From the NCBI GenBank assembly GCA_026929865.2, contig CM049404.1, forward strand, positions 6,777,001-6,841,000: 64,000 nucleotides of DNA, in the 5' to 3' direction. Within the stretch, counting starts at the first letter, position 1, and each line of letters starts with the position of its first letter. The DNA is from Hyperoplus lanceolatus (Eukaryota > Chordata > Actinopteri > Uranoscopiformes > Ammodytidae). Shown piece by piece: positions 33,615-46,189 of the stretch. The notes beneath the pieces are model-generated. The model was not told where the DNA came from. It did not search any database and saw nothing but the letters and a program-made list of their open reading frames with translations. The translations under genes and the position numbers were made by a program.

Positions 33615-34059
33615 GCTTTATTCCCTAAGGACTCAAAGTGCTTACAGGGTTCCAGGCTCCATTCATTCATACACAGTCATACCGGTGATGGTAAACTACG
33701 ATAGTAGCCAAAGCTGCCCTGGGGCAAACTGACGGCTGACAGTTAGCCAAATCTAGCTTGTGAACATAGTGGAAAATCTAGCAGCTCAAGAGACAAGTGT
33801 TTTCCTACAGGACTTAGTGACTAGAAAAACGTATTGGACTTACATTTGCAGGGTGGCCAGAACACTAGTTGGTAAACTACGGTTAATGTGTGTGGAGAGG
33901 CAGCTTACACATCTGGTTAAGGTTATGAGAAGAATGGGGTCACAGTCAATAAACAAGTTGAACTTTAACCGAAGGTTAGATGTATTTAGTTATTTATTCT
34001 AAAGAGCTTCTTCTTTGTCTTCCACGAGAATTGTGCATTTCCCCAGGACGGCCACTATA

Positions 34060-34341
34060 CAGGTGAAACTCGAAAAATTAGAATATCATGCAAAAGTTCA
34101 TTTATTTCAGTAATTCAACTTAAAAGGCGAACATAATATATTACATATATAGACTAATTACATGCAAAGTGAGATATCTCAAGCCTTTATTTGTTATCAT
34201 TTTGGTTATTATAGCTAACAGCAAATTCAAAATCTCCGAAAATTTTAATATTACATGAAATCAATAAAGAAGGGATTTTAAATACAGAAATGTCAGCCCT
34301 CTATAAAGTATAATCATCCATATGTACTTGGTTTGGGCCCC
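34060..34341 (+). mobile_element. Truncated Tc1-like element (left end only)
   Basis: TA followed by CAGGTGAAACTCGAAAAATT, the terminal sequence of another fish Tc1-like family, then non-coding flank ending near TTGGTTTGGGCCCC. No opposite end and no transposase. It stops just before the nested element at 34,381. Confidence 0.6.
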
Positions 34342-34754
34342 AATTCCAATTCATTTTCCATTATATTCTAATAATACGAGTAGGGGAAGGTGGGGTGATT
34401 TGTGCAACTTTTTACTCAAAGTGATTTTAAAGTGAGGCCTTGACAGTTATGTCTCCAACTCAAATATGTACATATATTTCAGGATGTTGTGCATCCCTGG
34501 CAATAAAAACTTTGGATCTGGAATAAACTGTTTAAGAAATATAGCTTTCGGAAAAAAAGTTGTCTTGACGCACAAATCACAATGACAAAGTCACCATCAT
34601 CATCTTTCTGGCCATCTGAACTCTCATCAGTGGTGTCGTTAAGTGGAATTAAGATGTCACTCTCTTCTGAGCTACTGTAGACAATCACTTTCTTTTGGTG
34701 ACCAGCGTATACAGCCATGCCACTGGCACAACTCTCAGAAATGTACTTTGCACT

Positions 34755-36001
34755 AGTTGCTCCGTGCTTGTGGAACCAACTGCCACCTGACAAATGTGAT
34801 TCCCCCTACATTTCTGCCTTTAAATCAAGGCTCAAAACCCATATGTACACCCTGGTGTTTCCTCCCCATTAACTATCTTACCTCTGCACTACTATCTGTG
34901 TTTATGTGGATGTATGGGCTTTACGTCTTTTATTTTGGTTATTGTTATTGTACCTTCATTGTTTACCTACTGAATGCACTATGTAGGGGAGAACGGGGTA
35001 AGTAGGCACACTTTTTACTCTAGTGAGAATTGCTCATCACCTAAACATCTTTCAATAGTCCTTCCTACATTAAATTGAAGCTTAAGGTGTTGGCTTGAAA
35101 TGTGTACCCCTCACTTTTTCTATCTTATTGTAATAAAGAAGAAATTAATCATCAAAGACACCCTTACACATTGTGACAACCAACCCCATCAAGGGGTCGG
35201 TTGTCAAACACTATGGGGTTGTTTGTCACAATGTTATCTTAATGGGAATAATCTTAAAAAGAAAGCAAGAAAGTAGGACTAAATTTCAAAGTTTAATTGC
35301 ATTGTCAAGTTGACAAATTGGCCAACATAACTTACTGTAGCCTTGGCAGCTGGTCTAGTTTGGGATGCACTGGGTTGTTTTGATTTTGTTGCCCTTTTTT
35401 CTTTTGCTCGCTAGCTGCCTTTTCCTGCTCTATTCTTTCCTTCTCTGGGGTGTCAGTGAGGATACAGCTTGACAATTTCTTTCGTTATTGGGTTCCTTTT
35501 CTGGCTGCAGCCTTGAGATAACATGTGACAACCAACCCCCAAAAAATTTGACGACCAACCCCAACCTGAATTTCTTGCTAGCATCAAGGCCAACAACCAT
35601 CTGACAACTAATTAGCTTGCTAACAACAATCTAAACTATAGTTTACCCTTCACACTTTGTATGGGTAACAAATGTTTTGTTATAAACCCATTGTGTAAAA
35701 GCCTAGAAGAAAAATACTGAGGAGCTAAATATTTTCAATTTGACATGAAAAACACAAACAGTCGTCTCACCTCAAATTCAGCAGTCTAACTCCAAGGAAG
35801 ACTATGTAGGTGACCTCTGATCCCAATTCTGGATATTTACATACCAAAATTTCACAGACAGCGCCTTCTGGTTCCGAGATATAACGATTGTGACAACCAA
35901 CCCGTGTGACAAATTACCCCGTTCTCCCCTACAGCACTTTGGACAGTGCAAACTGTCATAAATGTGCTTTTATAAATACATTTTACTTACTTACTTACTT
36001 A
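34755..36001 (+). mobile_element. LINE 3' end (L2/Rex1-like), split by a MITE
   Basis: In frame CLWNQLP...ISAFKSRLKTHMY, the usual C-terminus of L2-type ORF2, then a 3' UTR containing TACAGCACTTTGG and AATGTGCTTTTATAAATA and a (TTAC)n tail at 35,984-36,001. All of the reverse transcriptase upstream is lost. The clade name is an inference. Confidence 0.6.
34984..35931. mobile_element. TA-flanked MITE, copy 2 (nested)
   Basis: Begins GGGGAGAACGGGGTAAGTAG and ends ACCCCGTTCTCCCC between TA dinucleotides. Its removal restores TGTACAGCACTTTGG of the surrounding LINE. The interior has several GTGACAACCAACCCC motifs. About 95 percent like the copy at 21,376-22,297 by eye. Confidence 0.8.
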
Positions 36002-36406
36002 TAACTCACCCAGGCCCTTGCGCACAAATCACCCCATCCCCAGAATTTTGGATAATAGGCATGATGCAGCAATTTAGGGTTGACATTGTGCTAACTATAT
36101 AGACTCAAAGTGTAGCATACCAAAGCACTAAAACATGTGTCAAATGTTTTCAAACGTGTCTATAATTGTTCAGACACAATAATCAAAAAACCTTGATCAT
36201 GGAAATTTTACTTTGAAAGGCAAAACACAGTTTTTTGAGCTTAAATGTGCTTATATCTTATTCCTTGTGTCTCCCTTCTTTACAGGATGAGTCAAATGGA
36301 TGGCTCTTCTTAAATATGTGGTCACATTTCCAATTTCTTCCACGGTTTTCTAGAAACAAGGGGTTTTGCAACTTCCAAAATGCACAAATCACCCCACCTT
36401 CCCCTA

Positions 36407-37149
36407 TCATGTATATCTAAAACGCGTAAGCCTGTTAAGTTTGTCCATTCTGTGCTACTGCAGAAACACGGCTGTGCAACATGACGGCCTCAGTGTCGAG
36501 CTCCTATGTAGATTTAAAAGGCTCATCCTAGAAACAACATTTTTAAGTGAATATGCACTAATTAAAACATACTGATGAATAGCATATTCCTTTACTACAA
36601 AGTCTGTTCTGAAAAATAGGCCAGTGAATTCTACAAACTGTACCTTTACACATAGTTCATGTTTGAATATAATTACTTACTTACTCATCAATACTATTTT
36701 CTTTTCATAATCTTTGCCCCATACACCCAGTAGTGGCTGCAGATGGCGATGCGATTATCCCTCAAAGTTTGAGTCACATCGCAGTGTGGTTCCTCAGCAC
36801 AGAGACGCTCAGAAAGACTCCTCACTGATTTTGAACTGAATGGCTTTCTAGAAATTCATATTCACCCAACCGCATTACCGCCTTTAGGCAAGCCAGGCTG
36901 CACTCTGGCCAAGCGGTGAAAGAACCACATTGTACAGTGCATTCACATCAAATGAATCAGCAAAGATAGTTTCAAATGGTTTTGTTGAATATCTAGTTTG
37001 GTTGGAAGAAAACAGTGTGAGCTTTGTGCTGTTTGATTCTTGGGAGTCAAACTGAAGCAAACACTATTAATTTTGGCCCGAGAAGGCTCATTATGACATG
37101 CTTGTAAATCACTGAGACACCTTCGTGTTGGATGGTAGCATTCATAGGA
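36407..37149. other. No gene seen
   Basis: Unique-looking sequence between the nested element and the GT-linked repeat. Nothing recognised. Confidence 0.5.
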
Positions 37150-37395
37150 GTGTGTGTGTGTGTATTACTCATGTTGTGGGGACGGGCCTTCCTTTTGGGG
37201 ACAAAATGGACGTCCCCATAATGTAAATAATTACATTTTAGGGTGAAGTCTTGTATTGAGGTAAAGGTAGATTTAGGTTTAAGTTAGGGCTAGGGTAAGG
37301 GTGAGGGTGAGGCAAGTAGTGGTTATGTTTAGGGCGAGTCTCCAGGAAATTAATGTTCCTATGTAATGTCCTCTGAAGTGATGAAAACATGACTT

Positions 37396-37461
<66 letters not shown>
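37150..37461 (+). repeat. GT-microsatellite-linked repeat unit, copy 1
   Basis: TTGTGGGGACGGGCCTTCCT, then GGTTAGGGCTAGGG-type motifs, GTCTCCAGGAAATTAATG, TGTAATGTCCTCTGAAGTGA, AACATGACTT and a (GT)n of about 31 units. The same order is found at 44,216-44,726. Confidence 0.7.
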
Positions 37462-37462
<1 letters not shown>

Positions 37463-37775
37463 ATTAAGACGTTTATATATGCAGGAGTCCCACATTCCTT
37501 ATTAACCCCAGCATCATCTGGTGAGGCCCCATAGAAGGTTCCCATGTCAGAGAAGAGTTGTGAGTGGGTACAGGATGGGTAAACAAACCCAGCTGATTTA
37601 TCACTGCTTTCAAATGACAGTAATTTAAAAGTCGTAAAGTGTAGGCCTATAAATGCCAGAATGTGAGGCACTGCGCTCTGACAAAATGATTAAGGTGTAA
37701 TGACTTCCCTACTGCACAATGAGCAAGAGACAATCTCACATGTGATCTCTCTTGTGCACTTTTAATCATTTCTCA

Positions 37776-38150
37776 TTAAAGGTGCACTATGCAGTTTTTG
37801 GAGAGGGGGATTTTTTTTTAAAGTTTGCAGAGCCTGCAGCTAAACATATTTTAGCGACATTACATTTTTAGTATTGAATACTTATATAATCATTGCATAG
37901 AAAAAAAACATTTTGAGGCACCTGGAACCAAACGTTGGACTACAATAGGTTTGTAAAAAAAACTGTGGACCCTGCAGCTGTTAACAACACAGTTGAAACA
38001 GTAACTTTTCAGGTATAGCTTTCTAACTTCAAACAGTGTTCCAGGGATCCAATTTTCTTTTGAGGGAATTTAGTTTAGTATGGCTTGAGAATAAACCTTA
38101 GAAACTGCTCACTTCTCTGACACACACAAAGTTACATAGTGCACCTTTAA
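37776..38150. mobile_element. TTAA-flanked MITE (367 bp)
   Basis: TTAA at 37,776-37,779 and 38,147-38,150; ends AGGTGCACTATG and CATAGTGCACCT are perfect inverted repeats. Confidence 0.8.
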
Positions 38151-39045
38151 AATAAATAGTTGGATTTTTGGGGGAAAATGCTAATCTGCTCTCAATTGTT
38201 GAACTTGAGCGAGGATGCTATTGAATGGCTCTCTTGTCTTTTTAATGGGACAGGCAGATGACCCACTAAGCTTGTGTTTGTTTGACAGCCTGGCTCACCC
38301 CAGGCTCAATGTGCTTCAAGGCACTTCTTAAAGGTCAGCAAATTGACTTGTTGAATATGTTACAAAACAATGTTACATGCCAGAACCATGGCAAAATGCA
38401 ATGGTAATAATAAAAAGATTGCTGGAAGTTGTTGCACCTGGAGAAAGAAAAGGTTCCCACACTCATATACTGTAATTTCATCGTGTTTGAATTAAGACGA
38501 AGACTTAGTTAACTCAGACAAGAGGAAGTGAACAAACATGTGAACTTCCACATGCTCTCGTAACATTTCCACGTGGCTTATAGTTGGACAATGATTCCCT
38601 GCATGGACACAACCTGTTTGGCCTTTTCATTAAGCACCATCTGACTAAAACTTTTCCAAGTGAAAAAGGCTTACAATGCCACTCTTAAGCCCTTTTTAAT
38701 TAACAAGCTATACCTACTTAATGATATCTTCCCTTATCTCAACACTTTGTCATTTTCTCACTCCATTCTTCCCCCACCTCCTCTCCTCTATGTCTCACCA
38801 CTCCCAACCTCTTTCTCTGAGGTTTTTTTCCCTGTAAACTTGGCAAGTGGACAGTTCTCATGAGGTTTTCCAGAGTCCGGCTCACAGAAATGTCAGTTTG
38901 GTTCATTTTCTGCTTGAAGTGAAAGAGGGAATTAAATTTCCCATTCATGGCCTATCATGTATTTATGTATCCTTGATTTAACACTAATACCAAGGTTTCT
39001 GATATTTCAATAATACCATGTTTATGGATTACATCACCTGTGGAC
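38151..39045. other. No gene seen
   Basis: A CT-rich patch at 38,750-38,830; otherwise featureless. Confidence 0.5.
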
Positions 39046-39097
39046 ATACACACACACACACACACACACACACGCACGCACGCACGCACGCACGCAC

Positions 39098-39147
<50 letters not shown>

Positions 39148-39161
39148 GCACACACACACAC

Positions 39162-39199
<38 letters not shown>
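39046..39199. repeat. (CA)n microsatellite with CG-containing units
   Basis: (CA)n interrupted by GCACGCACGCACG stretches at 39,073-39,100 and single CG steps later, a compound array. Confidence 0.95.
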
Positions 39200-39201
<2 letters not shown>

Positions 39202-39337
39202 TGCAAACCACTCAGTACAAGAAAAGCCTGTGGGATTATAGCATCACACAGTGATGTCATAAGGACGAGGGCGTTGAGTTACATACATTGACATCATCAT
39301 ATTGGAAAGTTTTTAAAACATTCTTGCTATTATGTCA

Positions 39338-39690
39338 TTAAAGGGATAGTTAAGCATTTCTGAACAGGGCTTGTATTTGGTAAATAGTCTGACACCTTAT
39401 GGAGATGGGGTTCAGTGCAGTCATTTTAAGGGGTTTGGAAGAGACGTTGCTATAGCAGAAGTCAGCCCTGTACTGTTGCAGAGGGGGCCAGCAGAAAAAA
39501 CTTTTTTTCAGCAAATATATAAATGCTATCCTTCAAACTAAATACCTGTTCAATTGTATATAATATGTAGGATTCTCGGGTTGGCATAATAATACATGGC
39601 CAAAATACGCTTAAAAAAGTGCAAAAATAAATGGCTCTCTGACAGTGCTGTGTAGCGTATCAGTATGCAAATCAGCAGTGAAAGAAATAC
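39338..39690 (+). mobile_element. TTAA-family MITE, left part
   Basis: TTAAAGGGATAGTTAAGCAT, then TTATGGAGATGGGG and TAGCAGAAGTCAGCC; a third relative of 49,485-50,110. The right end is lost. Confidence 0.5.
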
Positions 39691-41186
39691 CCAAATTTAG
39701 CCAGCTAACTATTTGAACATTTACATTTTTATTTATTAACTGGATAAACATAATCAAACCCCTCAAGCATTCCGGAAGATAATACATGTTTTCTGTCCTA
39801 ACTTTGCTGTCACAAGACACAGTAGTAAGGCCTTACTGATTTAGTTTTTATATTCCTGGGTTACCTCACATGTTGTTTGTTGTAGTCTGACATGCCCGGG
39901 CTTTGGTTTGGTTAAGCCTTCTTCTTCATGGACACAGGAGACAGTGATCTCAGTTTTAAGGTTGGGTCGGCATTATCCAGCTCCCAGTCTTCCACTCTAC
40001 ATTATTCTGACACTGGGTGGGTGAGGTCCCATAAGACTGTGTTTGTTTTAGGAGCAGACACATGTCCCTTTGTCTCCACAATTCATTAGAGCAAGGAAAA
40101 AACTGCAACTGACAATTTTGGGATTTTAAGGGGCCTCCATGTGGGAGTGACTGGTTTGAATGAAATGCCAAGTAAGGAAGATGAATGAGAAAAAAAAGCT
40201 AGACATGTTGATAATAAGCTACCTTTAATGTAACCAACAACAGAGAATACATGCCGTGGCAAGAAGCCAGATGGGGTTTAACTAGGTCTTCATTGCTGTT
40301 TGAGCACACAGCGCTACACTGGGCTGAACGAAACGATTCAACTCTGCAAGGTAATTCACGATTTATACCTCAGTCAGATATTTCTCTCAGGATTGTAGAT
40401 CATAGTAGAGTGTACATTTGTTAGGATGACACAATACTATGTGTCTCTGTGTTTCCTGGAAGTGATATTGACAACAAGAATCGTTGACTTCATTTAACAA
40501 GGAAATGAAAGCCAAAAACCAATGAGCCTACTGAAGGTTTTAGCACAATGGCGCTAAGAGCACATAAACGAAAGTCAGCATGCTAACATGCTCACAATGA
40601 CAATATTTATATACTGATTTAATGGAACAAAGCTTTTCCATCCAAGGCCATCTTAGCTTATCATGCCAACATTGGCTAATCACTATTAAACACTGTAAAT
40701 GTCTTCAACTGTGGAGATGATGTATTTCACTTAAAACTAAATCAACCTCATGATGGCGCTAGATGAAAGGTGAAGAACATAATCAGGATTCGTCCTCTGG
40801 GGACCATGAATTTCCCCCGAATTGTTGTTGTCATGTTAACATATATTGTGATATTTCCGTCAGGGCCAAAGAGGTAGACCAACAGACTAAGGCATCATCA
40901 CAATATATATTAATATTTATCTTTTGTCAACTGCTTCTTTCTAGTTCTGGTTTTGGGTTTCTGAGGCCTGGGAATCGTCTGTTGCTAAGATGTTGACATG
41001 TTTATGCTGTCATATCTCTTTCACCATTTGGAGTCACATTTTGCGTCAGTAGCCGACTAAATACCAGGTGATTCCTTTCACCATTAACCCAGTGGGAGGC
41101 CGCCGCGCTCTCCCCTCTGCTCTTATAAGGAAGGCTTGTTGTCAGGAAGCCTGTGGAGTGAACACAGGGGAGAATGTGATGAGCAG
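39691..41186. other. No gene seen
   Basis: No exon or repeat boundary recognised. Confidence 0.5.
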
Positions 41187-41188
41187 TT

Positions 41189-41351
<163 letters not shown>

Positions 41352-41770
41352 ACAGAGGTGAACCAACTCCCTCACAGGCGTAGTTCCAGATTAGGTGAAG
41401 TCATGACAAAAAACATTGACTGGTTCAACTCAGTGAGCTTTTGACCAACATGCCATTGTAATGAGATCACTGCAGGAGTCTCCCTTACATAGCCTCTGTC
41501 CTTTTCCCGTGTCTACAAGCCCAAAGTTAGCCCCCCGAAGACACTAGCGCAGTTTATCCTGCTTACGTACGAATACAACATTCGGGCCAAGTCTGAAAGT
41601 TAAAAAAAAAGCTGTAATTTCAATTCATTTCCCTCCACTCTGTATCAGCCGTGCACATTCTTTCGAGGTTGTCCCTCATTATATTCAAGATAAGTCTTGC
41701 TCGCAAAGCATGATTAGAGAGGTCAGTAAGCACAGGATAATATCAGTGCTTGGTTTTGTTATGACCTCAT

Positions 41771-42042
41771 TTAAAGATGGAGTCAGTGAATCTGGAGAAC
41801 GCTTGTTGTTAAAATCACTTTTTTGTCAAAATGCGTTTATATCTCCTCGCCATCCGCTACCTGTCCGTACTGTGCATGTGCTGAAGAAAAATTTTGGTGT
41901 GGCTATGTAAACTGGGATGTGAACAAAGACAAAGGGAGCAACATGCCAGTTTACAGAGCCTATAGGCTGTGTATTAACAAACCAAAGCTAAAGTGGTTTT
42001 GACAACGAGCATTATACCCAAAAACCTTGACTGCACCTTTCA
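41771..42042. mobile_element. TTAA-type repeat, copy 1
   Basis: Starts TTAAAGATGGAGTCAGTGAA; the far end TGACTGCACCTTTCAA is an eroded inverted match. The interior (TCTGGAGAACGCTTGTTGTT...CTGTCCGTACTGTG) is shared with 42,290-42,624. Confidence 0.45.
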
Positions 42043-42289
42043 ACCCCATAACTCTTTATGTGTCATCCGCTGTATTCACTGTAAAGCTGTCATGTCGAAG
42101 ATAATCTTCAGGGCTGTAAATGTTTACCTGGTCAGATAAAATAAGCCATTAACAGTGTTTTCTGTTCCCACATACCTGGCATGTATCAGGAGGAACAGTT
42201 AATAATTACAGGACCTGTGTTAAAGTGGTCTGCAAGCAAGGTCTCATCATTGACATAATCGTATACCTGCGTTCAAAGGTCACTTGCCC

Positions 42290-42624
42290 TTAGAAGTGGG
42301 GTAGGCGATTCTGGAGAATGTCTGCTGTCAAAATCACTCTTTTGTCAAATCCGTGAATATCTCCTCTTCCTGTCCGTACTTTGAGTGCGCTGAAAAATAA
42401 AATCTGGTGTCAATACACAGCCTAGGCTCTGTAAACTGGTATGTAAACAAAGGGAATGTAAACAAAGGGGGCCCACCATGCCCATATAGAGCCTAATCTG
42501 TGTATTAACAATAGATTTTTTTTCCAGCGCACTCAAAGTACAGTCAGGAAGCAGATTGTGAGCAGATATTCACTGATTTTCACAAAAAGTGATTTTGTTA
42601 CGAAACATTCACCCCCAGCTTTAA
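42290..42624. mobile_element. TTAA-type repeat, copy 2
   Basis: Left end TTAGAAGTGGGGTAGG, right end CCCCCAGCTTTAA; related inside to 41,771-42,042. Its right end resembles the end of the 2,033-2,290 element. Confidence 0.45.
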
Positions 42625-44215
42625 ATGGGACCTCTTTCGTCAGCTTTGTTTCGAACCGACCCATCATCTCCCATTCGTCACCCTCCTTTTTCCAGAGCTC
42701 CTGTGTCGGCCTCCAGTAGCATTGTGAAACAGTCCAGCTCCATGTTAGTGATAGATAAAGGCAGGATTCCCAGTTGCAGCACGCAGTAAAATGAAAAGCC
42801 TTTTTTGGTCATATCTCCGTAATGGGAGGCCAAATAAGCCAGCCGCAGGGAAGAACTCTGTAGATTCAGCTCTGAGCTGTATTATTGCTGCTTGACCTAG
42901 CGCACTGGCCAAAAAATCATAGGCATGCACTCTCTCTGTCTGAGTAAAAAAAGGCTGTGTTGGAGATTTGGATCAAGGAAATAGTTTTGATCCTGCTGAT
43001 TTAAATTAGGATTTATTTAAAACAGTGGATCCCGCCCTCCCCCCACCCCAGGGCATGACATTGCAAGAATGTTGTTTGCTTTCTTGTGTCTTGTGTAACA
43101 TGTTTGGCAGATACTAAAGAAATAAACTGCAAAGACTAAAATTCTTGCCAGTTATATTGGTCTAATTTCTAGTTAAAATATCTTATGACATTTAATATGA
43201 GACATAATTAACTGACAACTTCAAGCAACATGTCAGTGAGATATAGGGACATAAAAATGAGGACTACAAGACTGGTTTAATATAACACAAAAGCTCTTCT
43301 TATAACTAGTGATACATGCTCAATTTGAGTTTTCTCTAGCTAATTTCAAGATATAACTAATAATAAAATGCTAAGATATCACCAAAATAATCCTATTTCA
43401 AGGAGGTGACAATCTTGAATCTAGAAAAGTGCCACTAATGTATAACTTGCAATAAGTTATACAGAGAAATGTACTGCTTTTGAGCATTACAGGCTTATTA
43501 TGATAACACTTCCTAATACTAGTGAACTATACTTTAAAAAAAGCTTTCCCAGCTGATTTCAAGATCCTCTCTATCTTGAAAGGCTTTAATATGGCATCTT
43601 ATGTTTAAATAACTTACAGAGTTTTCACTTGTTCCATTGGCATATTTGTACTTCTTTTTGAAGAGGCATTTCTCCCAGTGTAGATATGATCAAACCTTTG
43701 TGGTTCTGTCGGCGAAATATACACAGACACAAGGGGGGAGTGAAGCGCTAATATTTGCAAATGATAAAAGCTGGCTTTTGACCAAGGAATCTTATCATTC
43801 ACTTATTTGACGTCCATCATACGTCTCCAGAATGAAAGTCCTGTCAGAGAAGGGTGCGCTGCCCGCTAAGCACTTGTTGAAAAATACAGCAGCACATCCT
43901 GTATAAGGAATGAACAGACTGGGGCCCTTCCTGTAAGTCCTTGCTAAAAGTGGCTCCCTTGGGAAGGACACTTCCAATGGAGAGGATGTGTTAAAGAATA
44001 GAGGAAAGGGAGTGGGCGTTTACCGCAAGATGCTGTTTTAGATGTTAATATTGGCCCCAGCTGAGGTAGTCCAACGTCGAACTCACAAACTTAAAGAAGA
44101 ATGCCACATCAAGCTTTCACATACAGTATCTCTTGAAACTATCTTGGAATGTGTTTGAACTAATGCCTAACAGCAGTCCTCTGTTGTTTGTGTGTGTGTC
44201 TTTGTGGGGGATGTA
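42625..44215. other. No gene seen
   Basis: AT-rich, featureless apart from a C-run near 43,035. Confidence 0.5.
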
Positions 44216-44661
44216 ATACTCGTATTGTGGGGACATGGGACACTGTGATATTTTGGGGACTTTCCTTCCTTTTGGGGACAAAATGGAAGTCCCCATAAAA
44301 TAAATAATTACATTTTGGGGTGAAGACTTGCTTTAAGGGTAGACTTACGATTAGGTTAAGGTTGGGGGCGCCTTTAGCTCAGTCGGTAAGGCGTCCCCCC
44401 CCATGGGCCTCGGTCAGCAGCGGACCCGGGTTCGATTCCAGCCTGCGGTCGTTCTCTGCATGTCACTCCCCTCTCTGCCCCATTTCAACTCTGTCTCTAC
44501 ACTATCAATAAAGCATAAAAATGCAAAAAAAAAATCTTAAAAAAAAAAAAGATTAGGTTAAGGTTAGGGTAAGGAATATGCAAGTAGTGGTTATGGTTAG
44601 GGCAAGTCTCCAGGAAGTGAATGTATATCTATGTAATGTCCTCGGAAGTGATCAAAACATG

Positions 44662-44726
<65 letters not shown>
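44216..44726 (+). repeat. GT-microsatellite-linked repeat unit, copy 2
   Basis: Same unit as 37,150-37,461 (TTGTGGGGACATGGGACACT, CCTTTTGGGGACAAAATGGA, GTCTCCAGGAAGTGAATG, AACATGACTC then (GT)n), interrupted by the SINE at 44,364-44,550. Confidence 0.7.
44364..44550 (+). mobile_element. tRNA-derived SINE with 15-bp target duplication
   Basis: tRNA-like head with pol III box A (TAGCTCAGTCGGTAAGG) and box B (GGTTCGATTCC), a body GTTCTCTGCATGTCACTCCC, and an A-rich tail. It is flanked by perfect direct repeats GATTAGGTTAAGGTT (44,349-44,363 and 44,551-44,565), so this is a clean, probably young LINE-mobilised insertion. Confidence 0.88.
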
Positions 44727-44732
<6 letters not shown>

Positions 44733-46189
44733 AGGAGTAAGCTCTCCTGCATGACTTGTTTTCAGAGCACTGTGACGCCTTTTGTCACTCCCCCCACACT
44801 GTGTGAGGTTACTGGGGGTTGTCGCATGTGATGACAGACACTAGCTGGCCTCTGTTAGCACTGTAGATGGGGCTGTCATGCACAATTAAAGGCAAATAGT
44901 GACAGAAAAGGACAAGAAAGGACACATACTTGCACTTCAATAGAATGCATTTTGGATAAGATGTCTTGAAGAAACTACAAAGAAAGATATTGCATAATTT
45001 TAAAAGCATTGCTATCAATCCACTATCACTTACCATAATACTATACGTAATGCGGTCCAGATGTCAGGCACATCATTTGTCTTTCCGCAAAAACTAAACA
45101 ACCCCCCAAAAGTCATTATTTGCTGCACGGTTAATCATGCAATATGACCTTTTCCCCCCCATGTCACTGTGTGTGTTACCACGGCAACCGAGAAAACACA
45201 GAGCAACCACAATGCAACGGGATCCCTTAATGAACTTCGACCCCTCATCTGTAGCCTAACACCACAAGCAAGTATGACAAAGTGCTGCTCCATTGGTGTG
45301 TCTTTGAACTTGTCCACACCCGGTAGACATCCAACCCCCGCCCCCCCCCCTCCCAACCAAAGCATCTTGGGTAAACAATGATGGCATGTGAGCATGTGAA
45401 AGGCCTTTTTGTCTTTTCCAAAATGACAAATACACATGCAAATAACGTTTTGAAGGAAAGCACTTCGTCATGAGAGGAATGCAAAGGACTTTCATAAAAG
45501 AACAAGAAACCATGAGCTTTTCATGTTAAGAGGCCCAAATATACCCACTGATCCATCTCAACCCACAACAGCAGCAGCAGCAAAGCCCCATAATGTTGCT
45601 GTGCTGAGGCCTATCTGTGTGCTTTGTCACACTGTCATGGGAACTGACTTATTTGTGCTTTGGGTGGCTGTGCACATATCCGTCCTGTGTTTACGCCAGG
45701 TGCAGGGCAAGAGCTTTAGGTGAAGACTGAGGTTCAACAAACAGAGACCCCAACCTTAGCAACAGTAACAGTCTCAAACAGATATAGTAGCATAAAGATA
45801 ATCATACATGTTCATATCTACATGTTCGTGTTTATGATCGCGTTTATGATACACGTCATACTTTGTGACCAAATACCTGCAAAACGAGAACCTAACACAA
45901 CATAGGCAACACCTGAGACTAATGTTTACAACGGCTGCAAATTGTGTATGCTGCTAATTAAAAATGTAATCATGCTAACATGCAAAACTGTATAGTGACT
46001 GTATAACTGTATCTTTATTGATCAATATCATCCAAACATATCAAAGTGAAAATTAAACCACAATTAACCTTCGCAAACTGTGAATTCAGGTTTAAACAAA
46101 ATTGTGGGTATTGAACAATAGGAAGGGTTTTGTTAAAAAATTTCAACACGAAACACAAATTCAAGGGTATTTCATGCATAGGAATGGTG
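44727..46189. other. No gene seen
   Basis: No coding exon supported; a C-run at 45,340-45,350. Confidence 0.5.

Larger units (their letters stand above)
34381..36406. mobile_element. TA-flanked DNA element, possibly pogo-like, carrying nested insertions
   Basis: TA at each end; inverted ends of about 24 bp begin GGGGAAGGTGGGGTGATTTG. On the minus strand, 34,760-34,480 reads SSSEESDILIPLNDT and GDFVIV, a Ser/Asp/Glu-rich stretch like the C-terminal tails of pogo-like DDE transposases; this link is my inference. A LINE 3' end (about 34,755-34,983 plus 35,932-36,001) is inserted, and that is split by a 944-bp MITE. Confidence 0.6.

Noticed and set aside
34479-34793. A host gene on the minus strand (104 codons)
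   Set aside because: It spans the junction between the outer DNA element and the LINE 3' end, so the frame as a whole is chance; only part may be transposase-derived.
44364-44440. A possible tRNA gene
   Set aside because: Box A and B are present, but the anticodon arm is disrupted by a C-run, a SINE body and A-tail follow, and a target duplication surrounds it. It is a SINE head.
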